Below are positions 16,787 through 24,016 of a stretch of 64,000 nt of DNA, one piece after another; positions within the stretch are counted from its first letter, which is position 1, and each line of letters opens with the position of its first letter. A program made the position numbers and the translations under genes. Below the pieces are notes generated by a model, which worked only from the letters and a program-made list of their open reading frames with translations, did not search any database and was not told where the DNA came from. This DNA is from Aeromicrobium erythreum. GTDB taxonomy: Bacteria; Actinomycetota; Actinomycetes; Propionibacteriales; Nocardioidaceae. The stretch is taken from positions 2,108,001 to 2,172,000 of the forward strand of contig NZ_CP011502.1 in the NCBI RefSeq assembly GCF_001509405.1, read 5' to 3'.

Positions 16787-17350
16787 ATGGAGCAGATCGC
16801 ACCGTGGTTGTTCGGGCCACTCGGCATTGTCCTTGGATGGTGGCTCAACCAGCGCACGCTTCGCGGAAGCGCCGATCGACAGGCGAAAGAAGCCGAAGAG
16901 GCCGCGGCGCGCCAGAGAGTGGTCGACACCGTCACGCTCGGCCGCGACACCGCTGGGATGATTCGATCGCTTCTCCACGGCATTCACCTGAAGCAGCAGT
17001 ATCGACAGGCACCTCAAGGCTTCTCCGAGGCGATCAGTGAGTTCAACCGGACACGGGACAGGTTTCGCAACGCCGTTCTCGCTCTACGCATCCAGGGCCC
17101 TTCCTGGTCTGTGGAGGGCGCCGACCGGCTTGACGTAAAGATCAGCCTCCTGGCAGAACTCGCCATGATCATGCAAAAGGACATCACCGCAGAGCACATG
17201 GAGTCCGTGAACTCTGAACTACCCGAACTCGAGCGACTGCTGCGCGACTACGTAGCAACGGTGAGCCAGCACTACAACGCCGACTCATCGACCCTCCCGG
17301 TTCAACCCGATTTTGAGAAGGAAGGGCGCTGGCAACCGCCCGACGGTTGA
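16787..17350 (+). CDS. Membrane-anchored coiled-coil protein of unknown function
   Basis: The 187-residue product begins MEQIAPWLFGPLGIVLGWWL, a single N-terminal membrane helix, followed by a charged helical segment (NQRTLRGSADRQAKEAEEAAARQRVV) and further amphipathic helices. Similar small proteins with one N-terminal helix and a cytosolic helical body are common in accessory regions, but no function can be assigned. Its base composition is lower in GC than the flanking backbone, suggesting recent arrival. ATG 16787 is supported by TAGGGT (16774-16779) seven bases upstream and no Shine-Dalgarno. Confidence 0.7.
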   Translation: MEQIAPWLFGPLGIVLGWWLNQRTLRGSADRQAKEAEEAAARQRVVDTVTLGRDTAGMIRSLLHGIHLKQQYRQAPQGFSEAISEFNRTRDRFRNAVLALRIQGPSWSVEGADRLDVKISLLAELAMIMQKDITAEHMESVNSELPELERLLRDYVATVSQHYNADSSTLPVQPDFEKEGRWQPPDG

Positions 17351-17464
17351 CCTGCTCAGAGCCGGGAGGAGTCCCGCCCCGACCGGCCTCGAGCGGGAGT
17401 TCCATGGTGACCTCGATGGTGTCGCTAGCCCCGGTCGCTCCAGTCCTTGCGCGGTTCCGCACGA

Positions 17465-18718
17465 TCACGGTCGGGGCGAGGCGTGCCGGACCGAGCGCGC
17501 GAGCATGGCGAGCGCGACGGCCTGGACCACCGCGACGCCGATCGCGAAGCCGACGACGTGGTCCTCCACGAGCGCACCCGCGACGACGCCGCCCACCAGC
17601 GCCCCGATGCCCTGGACCGCCGCGAAGACTCCGTACCCGCTGGCACCTCGGCTGGCCGGCACGAGGTCGGCCACGTGCGCCTTGACGGCGGAGTCCTGCA
17701 CCCCGAAGGCGGCGCCCCAGCACACGATGCCGAGCACCACCACCGCGAGGTGGTCGGCGAAGACCAGCGGCGAGACGAGGGCGACGAGCGGCGGCACGAC
17801 GAGGAGCACACGCGGCCCGACCCGGTCGAAGAACGAACCGCTGACCAGGGCAGTGACCGCTCCTGTCGCCATCGCCAACGCGTACACGAGCGGCACGGCC
17901 GCGACGTCGACCACGTCGTCCTAGACGAGCCGGTAGGAGATCACTCCGAACGTCGTCAGCCCCGCCGTCGTCAGCGCGACGGCTGCAGAGAAGACGTGGA
18001 ACGCGACGGGCAGGTCCAGGCCCAGGACACGGACGCCGACGGACCTCGTGCTGCGAGCCGCCAACACTCCGTCGGCCTCCTCCACGTCGGGCTGGACGAC
18101 GATCGGCGCCCGGCGGCGCAGCTGGGCGAGCAGCAGCATCGAGAGCACTCCGGGCACGGCGAGCACGGCGAAGCCGGGCCACAGCATCCCTGTCGCGGCC
18201 GCGATGGCCGCCAGCAGCAGCGGGCCGGCGAACGCCCCGACTTGGTCGAGCGCCTTGTGGACGCCGAAGCCCTTGCCCCGACCCGTGCCGGAGGCCATGC
18301 GTGCCAGCAGCGCCGACTTGGCCGGGCTCCGCACCGCCTTCCCCGTGCGCTCGAGCAGGATCAGCGTGGCTGCCACGGCGAGCCCGGCCGTGCCGAGGAA
18401 GGGCGTCACCGCCAGCAGCGGAACGCAGACCGCAGTCATCCCGTACCCGACGACCGTGAGGGCCCAGTGCCTCTGGCTGCGGTCGGCCCAGGTGCCCGTC
18501 AGGAGGCGCAGCACCAGCGCCACCGCCTCCCCAGCGCCGGTGATGACACCGACGGTCAGCGCCGAGGCCCCGAGCTCGCCGAGCAGGGGGCCAGCGAGGG
18601 ACCGCATCCCCTCGTAGACCATGTCGGCAGCCAGGCTGACGAGGGCGAACGCGACGATGGACCGCCACGGCGACCAGACAGGACCGGCACGAGAAGGGAC
18701 GGACGGCGAGTCGCTCAC
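17465..18718 (-). pseudogene. MFS transporter interrupted by an in-frame TAG
   Basis: One continuous frame encodes a ~417-codon major facilitator. The first part (from GTG 18718) carries LTGTWADRS, the RTGKAVRSPAKSALLA segment and six to seven membrane helices, and stops at TAG (17921-17923) right after GVISYRLV. The same frame resumes immediately as DDVVDVAAVPLVYALAMATGAVTALVSGSFFDRVGPRVLL and continues through the remaining helices to 17465. A single base change making a sense codon (for example GAG or CAG to TAG) would restore a normal-length transporter. Readthrough or two-part expression is possible but less likely than recent inactivation. Confidence 0.82.
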
Positions 18719-19045
18719 GAGGTGCGATCCTCGCCCAGGAGGGCGCAGTCTCTGACCGCAATCTTCGTCGCCCGACACGTTGTGGATGGGTCGGATCAGG
18801 GGTGAGATTCGGCATGGCCGAAGACGTGGTCGAGCCGCCCGCCAGGCCGCTAGCCTCGTGCCGTCGCTGATCCACTCTCCCAAGGAACGATCCACGACAT
18901 TGCGCCTGCTTCACGAGGAGCTGGGCCCGCGAGACGCTGTCGACGACTCTCATCTCCCCGAGAGCGTGGGCAGCGTCTCGTCGTTGGTGGCCGGCTCCCC
19001 GGGTTCCTGCGGGACGGCGTCGCGCGCTCGTCTACCGTCGGTGCG
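18719..19045. other. 327 bases without a supported gene
   Basis: The stretch separates the broken transporter from the acetyltransferase gene. Short frames in both directions have no recognisable domain. The only clear element is TACCGT (19033-19038), seven bases before the acetyltransferase ATG. Confidence 0.5.
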
Positions 19046-19474
19046 ATGACGACGCCCGGTGACCAGGTGCTGAGGACGCCCCCGACGCTCGAGGACTACC
19101 TGCGCCTGCGGACCACGTCCGGGCTGACCCCGAGGTCCGCGACCCAGGGCGAGGGCGCGCTGGCGGGCAGCTGGGCATGGAGTGTCGTCGAGCACGAGGG
19201 ACGGGCCGTGGCCATGGGTCGCGTCATCGGCGACGGCGGCTGGTACTTCCACGTCGCCGACATGGCGACCCTGCCGGAGCACCAGGGCCGCGGCCTGGGG
19301 CGTCTGGTCCTGACCGACCTCCTCGCGCAGATCGCCGAGGGAGCCCCGCCCGACCCGTACGTGACACTCATGGCCGACGCGCCCGGGCGCCGCCTGTACG
19401 CCTCGATGGGGTTCGTCGAGACGGCGCCAAGGTCCCTCGGCATGGTCCTCGTGGACGAGCCGCGACCGGGCTGA
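19046..19474 (+). CDS. GNAT-family N-acetyltransferase
   Basis: The 142-residue protein has the acetyl-CoA binding loop HQGRGLGRLVL (Q/RxxGxG/A) at about residues 78-88, preceded by beta strands VADMATLPE, and the C-terminal LYASMGFVE typical of GNAT enzymes that acetylate small molecules or proteins. Substrate unknown. ATG 19046 is seven bases after TACCGT with no Shine-Dalgarno, predicting a leaderless transcript. Confidence 0.9.
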   Translation: MTTPGDQVLRTPPTLEDYLRLRTTSGLTPRSATQGEGALAGSWAWSVVEHEGRAVAMGRVIGDGGWYFHVADMATLPEHQGRGLGRLVLTDLLAQIAEGAPPDPYVTLMADAPGRRLYASMGFVETAPRSLGMVLVDEPRPG

Positions 19475-20082
19475 TCGCTGCGCAAGCGGCCCCCGAGCGC
19501 AGCCAGGGCGCTTCGGCCGAAGCCGCCCCAGCCGCTCGCACTCGGGGCTCCTGGGTTGAACCCGACGGTGCTGTGTACTGCCTTCCCCCATGGCCTGGTC
19601 CCACGCGGCGTGCGAGTCCGTCTGCGATGTGATCTCCACCACGTGTCGACAAGCGGTCAGAGCGAGAGGAGATGGGCCCGCGCGGCGACGAGGACCACCG
19701 GACGCCGCGCGGGCCTCATCAGACGACGGGCTCGACCTCGGGAATCGGACCCACCGCCAGATCCGGCCGCCATGCGCTGCGGACCGGGCCGGCGCTCAAT
19801 GTAGAGGTCCCCGGGTCGTTGCGGGACGAAACCGCACAATGTTCATCCGGCGTGTCGCGACGACGACAGGACCGACGCCGACCGGCAGGGTCCCGGGAAT
19901 GGGAGTGCGGCCCTCCGGGACCTCTGGTTGGGTACAAGAGGTCGACGTCGGTCGGTGCGCCTCTGGCGCACGAGGCGTCGGCACGGGAGCGCGTCGGCCA
20001 GGGGCGACGCTGACCGACTCGGGGCGTGACGCGGGGAGCCGTCGCGCCCCGAGCCGTCCCGGCCCTTCGCCTGCGACGGGAC
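19475..20082. other. 608 bases with no supported gene; contains a strong long-arm hairpin
   Basis: No frame has convincing coding character. Two structures are visible: the 14-base palindrome GCTTCGGCCGAAGC (19510-19523), possibly the acetyltransferase terminator, and a 13-bp inverted repeat GGCCCGCGCGGCG (19675-19687) / CGCCGCGCGGGCC (19703-19715) around a 15-base loop, with no gene close enough to explain it. The stretch may be decayed DNA. Confidence 0.5.
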
Positions 20083-20508
20083 TCAGCAGTCGTCGTTGCG
20101 CCAGGTGCCGTCCTCGCGGACCCAGGGCTGGTCCCGCTGCGACAACGACTCGACGTCGAGCTCGTACGACACCGAACCGCGCGCGCCGTCGGCCGTCACC
20201 TCGACGTCGCGCAGGGGGTCGTCACCGTCGAGCTCGGTGGCTTGGCGCGTCATCCGCTGGAACTCGGCGAACGGCAGCTCCTGACGGCACCGCGCGGACA
20301 GGGACGCGTACGCGTCGTCGGCGCGACCGCCGTGGAAGGCGTCGACGTAGCGGACGACGGCCTGCTCGAGCGCCTCACCCTGCGCACCCGACGCCGACTC
20401 CGCCGGCCCCGGCTCCGTGGCGATCGGCGCGGACCCGCCGTCGGACCCGCCGCAGGCCGTCAGGAGCAGCAGGGGGACCACCGCGACCGCGACCAGACGA
20501 CGCCTCAT
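20083..20508 (-). CDS. Small lipoprotein of unknown function
   Basis: The 141-residue protein starts MRRRLVAVAVVPLLLLTACGGSDGG, a clear lipobox (LTAC) for lipidation at Cys19. The mature part (ALEQAVVRYVDAFHGGRADDAYASLSARCRQEL) resembles NTF2-like/DUF4878 domains of actinobacterial lipoproteins. It should be anchored on the outer face of the membrane. ATG 20508 is six bases after TACGCT (20515-20520, reverse strand). Confidence 0.85.
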   Translation of the reverse strand: MRRRLVAVAVVPLLLLTACGGSDGGSAPIATEPGPAESASGAQGEALEQAVVRYVDAFHGGRADDAYASLSARCRQELPFAEFQRMTRQATELDGDDPLRDVEVTADGARGSVSYELDVESLSQRDQPWVREDGTWRNDDC

Positions 20509-20769
20509 GCGGGGAGCGTACGTCGGCCCCGGTCGCGGCAGCACGCCCGAGACGGCGGCATCGCGCTCCGCACGACAGCGGCCCCACCACTGGCGGGGCC
20601 GCTCGTCGTCACACCGACATGCGAGATGCGGGGCTGGTGTGAGGCTGGCCCGGTCCGGGACACTCACCGAACCGGTACACCTGACGGTACGCAGGTCTGC
20701 CGCATTCGCATCTCGAGGACGACCCGGTCCGCAGAGCATTCGACCACGTGTTCGACTACCATCGTCCGG

Positions 20770-21039
20770 GTGAGCGCCCACCCCCACCACACGCCGCGCT
20801 CCACGGCAGCCAGGCCGTCGCCGGAGGCGTCGTCGGTCGAGCGCGCGCGTCACGTGTGGGTGGCGCCGTCCGCGCGCCAGGTCGACCTGCGGCCCTACCC
20901 CGGCCTGCTCGTCACCTGGCAGCGCCGCGACGACGGCTGGTGGGCGTACGTGGTCATGCTGCTGCCGACGGGCGCGCTGGTGGCGAACTGGGTGCCTGCG
21001 TCGTTGCTGCGTCCCGCTCGAGGCCCGGGCCCGTCCTGA
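20770..21039 (+). CDS. Small hypothetical protein (89 aa)
   Basis: The GTG-started product (VSAHPHHTPRSTAARP...) has a disordered N-terminus and a compact C-terminal part, ERARHVWVAPSARQVDLRPYPGLLVTWQ then WWAYVVMLLPTGALVANWVPASLL. That part is reminiscent of short actinobacterial proteins of unknown function. TACCAT (20757-20762) is seven bases before the GTG. No enzyme motif is seen. Confidence 0.7.
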   Translation: MSAHPHHTPRSTAARPSPEASSVERARHVWVAPSARQVDLRPYPGLLVTWQRRDDGWWAYVVMLLPTGALVANWVPASLLRPARGPGPS

Positions 21040-21139
21040 CGCGATACCGCCGGGCGGCCGTCGAGCTGCGCAAGCCGACGGCCGGACCCGGCGTAGTTCC
21101 AATCTAGGTGCGTCTGCCAGTACCGCAACCGGAGCGACG

Positions 21140-21682
21140 TCAGGTGCGCGAGACGGAGCGCCAGGTGAAGGTGCCGTCGGCCGACGTGATCCGCACGATC
21201 GCGTCGGCCACGACCACCGACGGCTGCGCCGCGTAGGCGACGGCGCAGCTGAACCGCGTGCCGACCGCTGCCGGGACCGATCGGGGGCACGAGACCACCG
21301 TGGGACGACCCTGGGCGTCGAGCGAGGCCTTCACCTGCGCCGACACCGCAGCCGTCGACCGGACCGTCCGCGAAGCAGCGGGCGCGGGTCGGGCGGGGCG
21401 CGGAGCCGTCGACCGGGTCGGGGTGGGCGACGCGGAGGGGGTCGGCGAGGCCGACGGCGACGGGCTCGCCGACGGGGAGGGGGTAGCCGAGGGCGACGGC
21501 GACGCGGAGGCGGCCGGCTCGGCCGCCGGCGAACGCGTCGGCACGACCCGCTCCCCCGCGGCTCGCTGGTCGTCCCCCTCGGTGCCGTCGGTCCCGAGCC
21601 ACGACCGCAGCCCGAACACGCCGCCGGCGAGCACGAGGACGGTCAGCACGAGCGCGGCCAGGACCTTCTTCGACGCGCCCAC
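21140..21682 (-). CDS. DUF4333-type secreted protein with Ser/Pro/Thr repeat linker
   Basis: The 180-residue protein has an N-terminal membrane or signal segment (KKVLAALVLTVLVLAGGVFGL), a low-complexity linker of about 35 residues built from SPSPSA/TPSASP units, and a C-terminal domain with SCPRSVPAAVGTRFSCAVAY...DGTFTW. The two cysteines and the DGxFTW ending match the neighbouring gene's product, so the two are tandem paralogs. The linker suggests crossing of the cell wall. GTG 21682 begins one base after the stop of the upstream paralog. Confidence 0.8.
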   Translation of the reverse strand: MGASKKVLAALVLTVLVLAGGVFGLRSWLGTDGTEGDDQRAAGERVVPTRSPAAEPAASASPSPSATPSPSASPSPSASPTPSASPTPTRSTAPRPARPAPAASRTVRSTAAVSAQVKASLDAQGRPTVVSCPRSVPAAVGTRFSCAVAYAAQPSVVVADAIVRITSADGTFTWRSVSRT

Positions 21683-21683
21683 G

Positions 21684-22085
21684 TCACTCCCCCTGCGACA
21701 CGGGCTTGGAGTTCCAGGTGAAGTGGCCGTCGGGGCCGTCGATCTTGACCGCCGCGACCGCGACGGCCGCCGTGTTCGGCTGGTTGGCGAAGAACACCTG
21801 GCAGTCGAAGGCCGTGCCGATCTTCTGCAGCACCCGGTCGGGGCACTCGACGCGGGTCGGCTGACCGGCGTTCTGGTCCAGACGGGTCTTGATCGACTGC
21901 TCGATCCGCGTGGTGGTCATCTTGGTCGGCGCGAGCGACGGGCTGGCCGACGCCGACGGTGTCGGGTCGGCGCTGGAGCCGGACCCGCCGTCGTCGTCGG
22001 GGCTGCACGAACGCAGCGCGAAGAGCAGCGCTGCGACCCCGAGCAGCACCACGACGAGGGCCGCGACCTTCCGCATCTTCTTCAC
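21684..22085 (-). CDS. DUF4333-type membrane-anchored protein
   Basis: The 133-residue product has an N-terminal helix (RKVAALVVVLLGVAALLFALRSC), a short Ser/Pro linker and a C-terminal domain with ECPDRVLQKIGTAFDCQVFF...DGHFTW. It is a paralog of the next gene. GTG 22085 is preferred; ATG 22076 is alternative. TAGAAT (22094-22099, reverse strand), which overlaps the YihY stop codon, lies eight bases before the GTG and may be an internal promoter, although the gene could also be read from YihY. Confidence 0.8.
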   Translation of the reverse strand: MKKMRKVAALVVVLLGVAALLFALRSCSPDDDGGSGSSADPTPSASASPSLAPTKMTTTRIEQSIKTRLDQNAGQPTRVECPDRVLQKIGTAFDCQVFFANQPNTAAVAVAAVKIDGPDGHFTWNSKPVSQGE

Positions 22086-22096
22086 GGGCGACGATT

Positions 22097-22972
22097 CTAG
22101 CGGTCGGGACGGGGGTGGCGGTCCTCGTCGAAGGAGGCGTTGATCGCAGCGCCGATGAGCACGGCGATGGAGATGACGTACAGCCACAGCAGGACGGCGA
22201 TGGGCGCGGCGAGCGGACCGTAGATGGAGGTGCCACCGGTGGAGAAGCCGAGCGCCCACCGCACGAGCAGGCTGCCGCCGATCCACAGCCCCATCGTGAA
22301 GAACGCACCCGGCAGCCCGGACCTCCACGACACCTTGACCGGGACGGCCAGGTGGTAGAGCGACGCGAGGAAGCCGACCGAGACGAGCAGCACCGCCGGC
22401 CAGTACAGCGGCTGCAGCACGGCCAGCTGCGAGGGCACGACCGACGCCGCGACCTCCGGACCGGCGAGCACGAGCGGCACGACGACGATCGCGATCGCGA
22501 GGGCGACGACGTACAGCGAGAACGACAGCGCCCTCGTCTTGACGATGCCGCGCACGCCGCCGAGCCCGTAGAGGATGGAGATGGTGTCGAGGAAGACGTT
22601 GAGGGCCCGCGAGCCCGACCACAGCGCGAGCACGAACCCGATGGAGACGACGTCGATGCGCCCGGACCTCAGCACCTCGTCGAGGGTGGGCGCGATGACC
22701 TGGTCGACGGTGCCCTGCGTGAGCGCCTGGGACGAGAGCTCGAGCACCCGGTCCTTCAGCACGTCGACCTGGGCGACGTCGTAGCGCTCGGCGACGAACC
22801 CGATCGTGCCGGCGAGCCCGAACACCAGCGGCGGCAGCGACAGGATCGCGAAGAACGCCGCCTCGGCCGCGAGGCCGGTGACCCGGTGCTGGATGCAGCG
22901 GGAGACGGTGCGTGCCGTGACTCGCGCCAGCCGGTCCACGGCCGCCGGGCGTCCTACCCGTTCAGCCGCCAT
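22097..22972 (-). CDS. YihY/virulence-factor BrkB-family membrane protein
   Basis: The 291-residue protein has about six membrane helices and family hallmarks: LAAEAAFFAILSLPPLVFGLAG, LALWSGSRALNVFLDTISILYG and YGPLAAPIAVLLWLYVISIAVLIGAAINA. Formerly misnamed RNase BN, the family is of unknown transport role. ATG 22972 lies six bases after TACCGT. Its -10 shares seven bases with the divergent promoter of the forward ORF at 22990. The two DUF4333 genes follow closely and may form one unit. Confidence 0.92.
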   Translation of the reverse strand: MAAERVGRPAAVDRLARVTARTVSRCIQHRVTGLAAEAAFFAILSLPPLVFGLAGTIGFVAERYDVAQVDVLKDRVLELSSQALTQGTVDQVIAPTLDEVLRSGRIDVVSIGFVLALWSGSRALNVFLDTISILYGLGGVRGIVKTRALSFSLYVVALAIAIVVVPLVLAGPEVAASVVPSQLAVLQPLYWPAVLLVSVGFLASLYHLAVPVKVSWRSGLPGAFFTMGLWIGGSLLVRWALGFSTGGTSIYGPLAAPIAVLLWLYVISIAVLIGAAINASFDEDRHPRPDR

Positions 22973-22977
22973 GCCCC

Positions 22978-22984
22978 TACGGTA
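22978..22984. promoter_or_regulatory. Shared heptamer TACGGTA serving as -10 on both strands
   Basis: Forward TACGGT (22978-22983) is six bases before ATG 22990; reverse TACCGT (22984-22979) is six bases before ATG 22972. The same seven base pairs therefore form the -10 for both divergent leaderless genes, so the two initiations are mutually exclusive at any moment. Confidence 0.55.
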
Positions 22985-22989
22985 TCGAC

Positions 22990-23109
22990 ATGCATCCCTT
23001 CCGCCGCGCACCCTCGACCCGGGCGATCCCGCTCGTCGCCCTCGACGCGGGGGCAGGCACGAGGTGCCTCGCGACCTCGGTGCGTCGCGTGACGGGGACG
23101 GCCCGGTGA
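22990..23109 (+). CDS. 39-codon leaderless mini-ORF coupled to the next membrane gene
   Basis: ATG 22990 follows TACGGT by six bases. The peptide (MHPFRRAPSTRAIPLVALDA...) is basic with no known motif. Its TGA overlaps the GTG of the next gene as GTGA, so it is probably the ribosome entry point for that gene, which has no good ribosome binding site of its own. Confidence 0.4.
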   Translation: MHPFRRAPSTRAIPLVALDAGAGTRCLATSVRRVTGTAR

Positions 23110-23726
23110 AGCCGCTCGCGCTGGCCGCGGTGGCCTCGGCCCTGACGACGGCGGTCGCGGCATGGGCGTTGCGGGCCACCGACGCGACGACGGCCGTGGC
23201 CGCCGTCGCTGCCGTCGCGGTGGCGACGGCATGGCTCGCGCGCTTCCACGACGGGCCGACCGGCTCGGGAGTCGCCCTCGCCGGTCCCGTGCAGCTGACG
23301 GCACTCGCCCTGGTCGGACGCGCGTCCGCTGCGGGCGCCCTGCCCGTGGTCGCCGCCCAGGTCGTGGGTGCGGTCGCGGCCGGGGCGGCCGTCACCGCCC
23401 TCGACCTGCCCGGCGGGAGGTTGGTCTGGGACGATCCGACGCTGCTGGCCGGGGGCGTCCTCGCGGCCGTCGTCGGCCTGCTCACGGGGTGGGCGACGCT
23501 CGCCGGCGACCCCGCAAGCCCCGCCTGGCAGGTGGTCGGTCCCGTCTCCGCCGGGGGCCTGCTCGGCGTCGGCCTGGCCGCCGCGGCCCAGCCCGCCGCC
23601 GTCCTGGGACTGGCGACCGCCGGCGTCGTGGCGTGGCCGCTGGCGCTGGTCGTGGCCGTCGGAGCCCTGCTGGGCGGCCTGCTGGGCACCTTCGTCGTCT
23701 CGTGGGTGTCGCCGCACGCCGAGTGA
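23106..23726 (+). CDS. Aquaporin-like/multi-pass membrane protein, unknown function
   Basis: The 206-residue protein is almost entirely Ala/Val/Gly/Leu-rich with about six membrane helices and short loops. RFHDGPTGSGVALAGPVQLTALALVGR and the later SPAWQVVGPVSAGGLLGVGLAAAAQP recall the two-fold arrangement of MIP channels, but no NPA box is present, so the resemblance is weak and no transport function is claimed. GTG 23106 overlaps the mini-ORF stop. Confidence 0.65.
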   Translation: MKPLALAAVASALTTAVAAWALRATDATTAVAAVAAVAVATAWLARFHDGPTGSGVALAGPVQLTALALVGRASAAGALPVVAAQVVGAVAAGAAVTALDLPGGRLVWDDPTLLAGGVLAAVVGLLTGWATLAGDPASPAWQVVGPVSAGGLLGVGLAAAAQPAAVLGLATAGVVAWPLALVVAVGALLGGLLGTFVVSWVSPHAE

Positions 23727-23779
23727 CCCCGGTCACGCCACTGCCCGCGTTCGCACCGGTTTCGATGCGCTGATCCCAT

Positions 23780-23844
23780 CATGTGGACGCAGGGACCACA
23801 TGGTGAGATCTGCAGTTGTGGGGCGTCCACGGGCTGGCAACACT
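23780..23844 (+). promoter_or_regulatory. Sulfite reductase operon control region: palindrome and promoter
   Basis: CATGTGG (23780-23786) and CCACATG (23796-23802) form a palindrome with a 9-base spacer, centred about 60 bases before the predicted transcript start, a classical activator position. Downstream lie TTGTGG (23816-23821), a 17-base spacer and AACACT (23839-23844), six bases before the leader peptide ATG. The regulator is unknown. Confidence 0.45.
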
Positions 23845-23850
23845 GTCCGC

Positions 23851-23931
23851 ATGCTGATCGCGCACCCGCTCTGGCTCGTGGGACGTCTCCACGTCGACCT
23901 CGGTCGTGCGCGCACCATGGCGTGTCGCTGA
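23851..23931 (+). CDS. Cysteine-type leader peptide upstream of sulfite reductase
   Basis: A 26-codon ORF starts at ATG 23851, predicted leaderless, and ends MACR-stop. The segment LVGRLHVDLGRARTMACR fits the recurring R-x-H-V-D-L-x-R...C-R pattern of short leader peptides found before thiol and sulfur genes in actinobacteria. In those systems ribosome stalling at the Cys codon (here TGT, the second-last codon) when cysteine is scarce is thought to control the downstream operon. It ends 85 bases before the reductase start. Confidence 0.75.
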   Translation: MLIAHPLWLVGRLHVDLGRARTMACR

Positions 23932-24016
23932 CCCACCGCGCCCGCACCCACCTGCCGCGACGCGCGACGCCCGTCCGTCCCCGACCGGCCGTCGCGCGTC
24001 CTCCCCGAGGACTCCC

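Noticed and set aside
18950-19642. Reverse ORF over the GNAT gene and downstream region
   Set aside because: Mostly antisense to the acetyltransferase, Arg/Pro/Gly-rich, no motif and no promoter-like sequence at its start.
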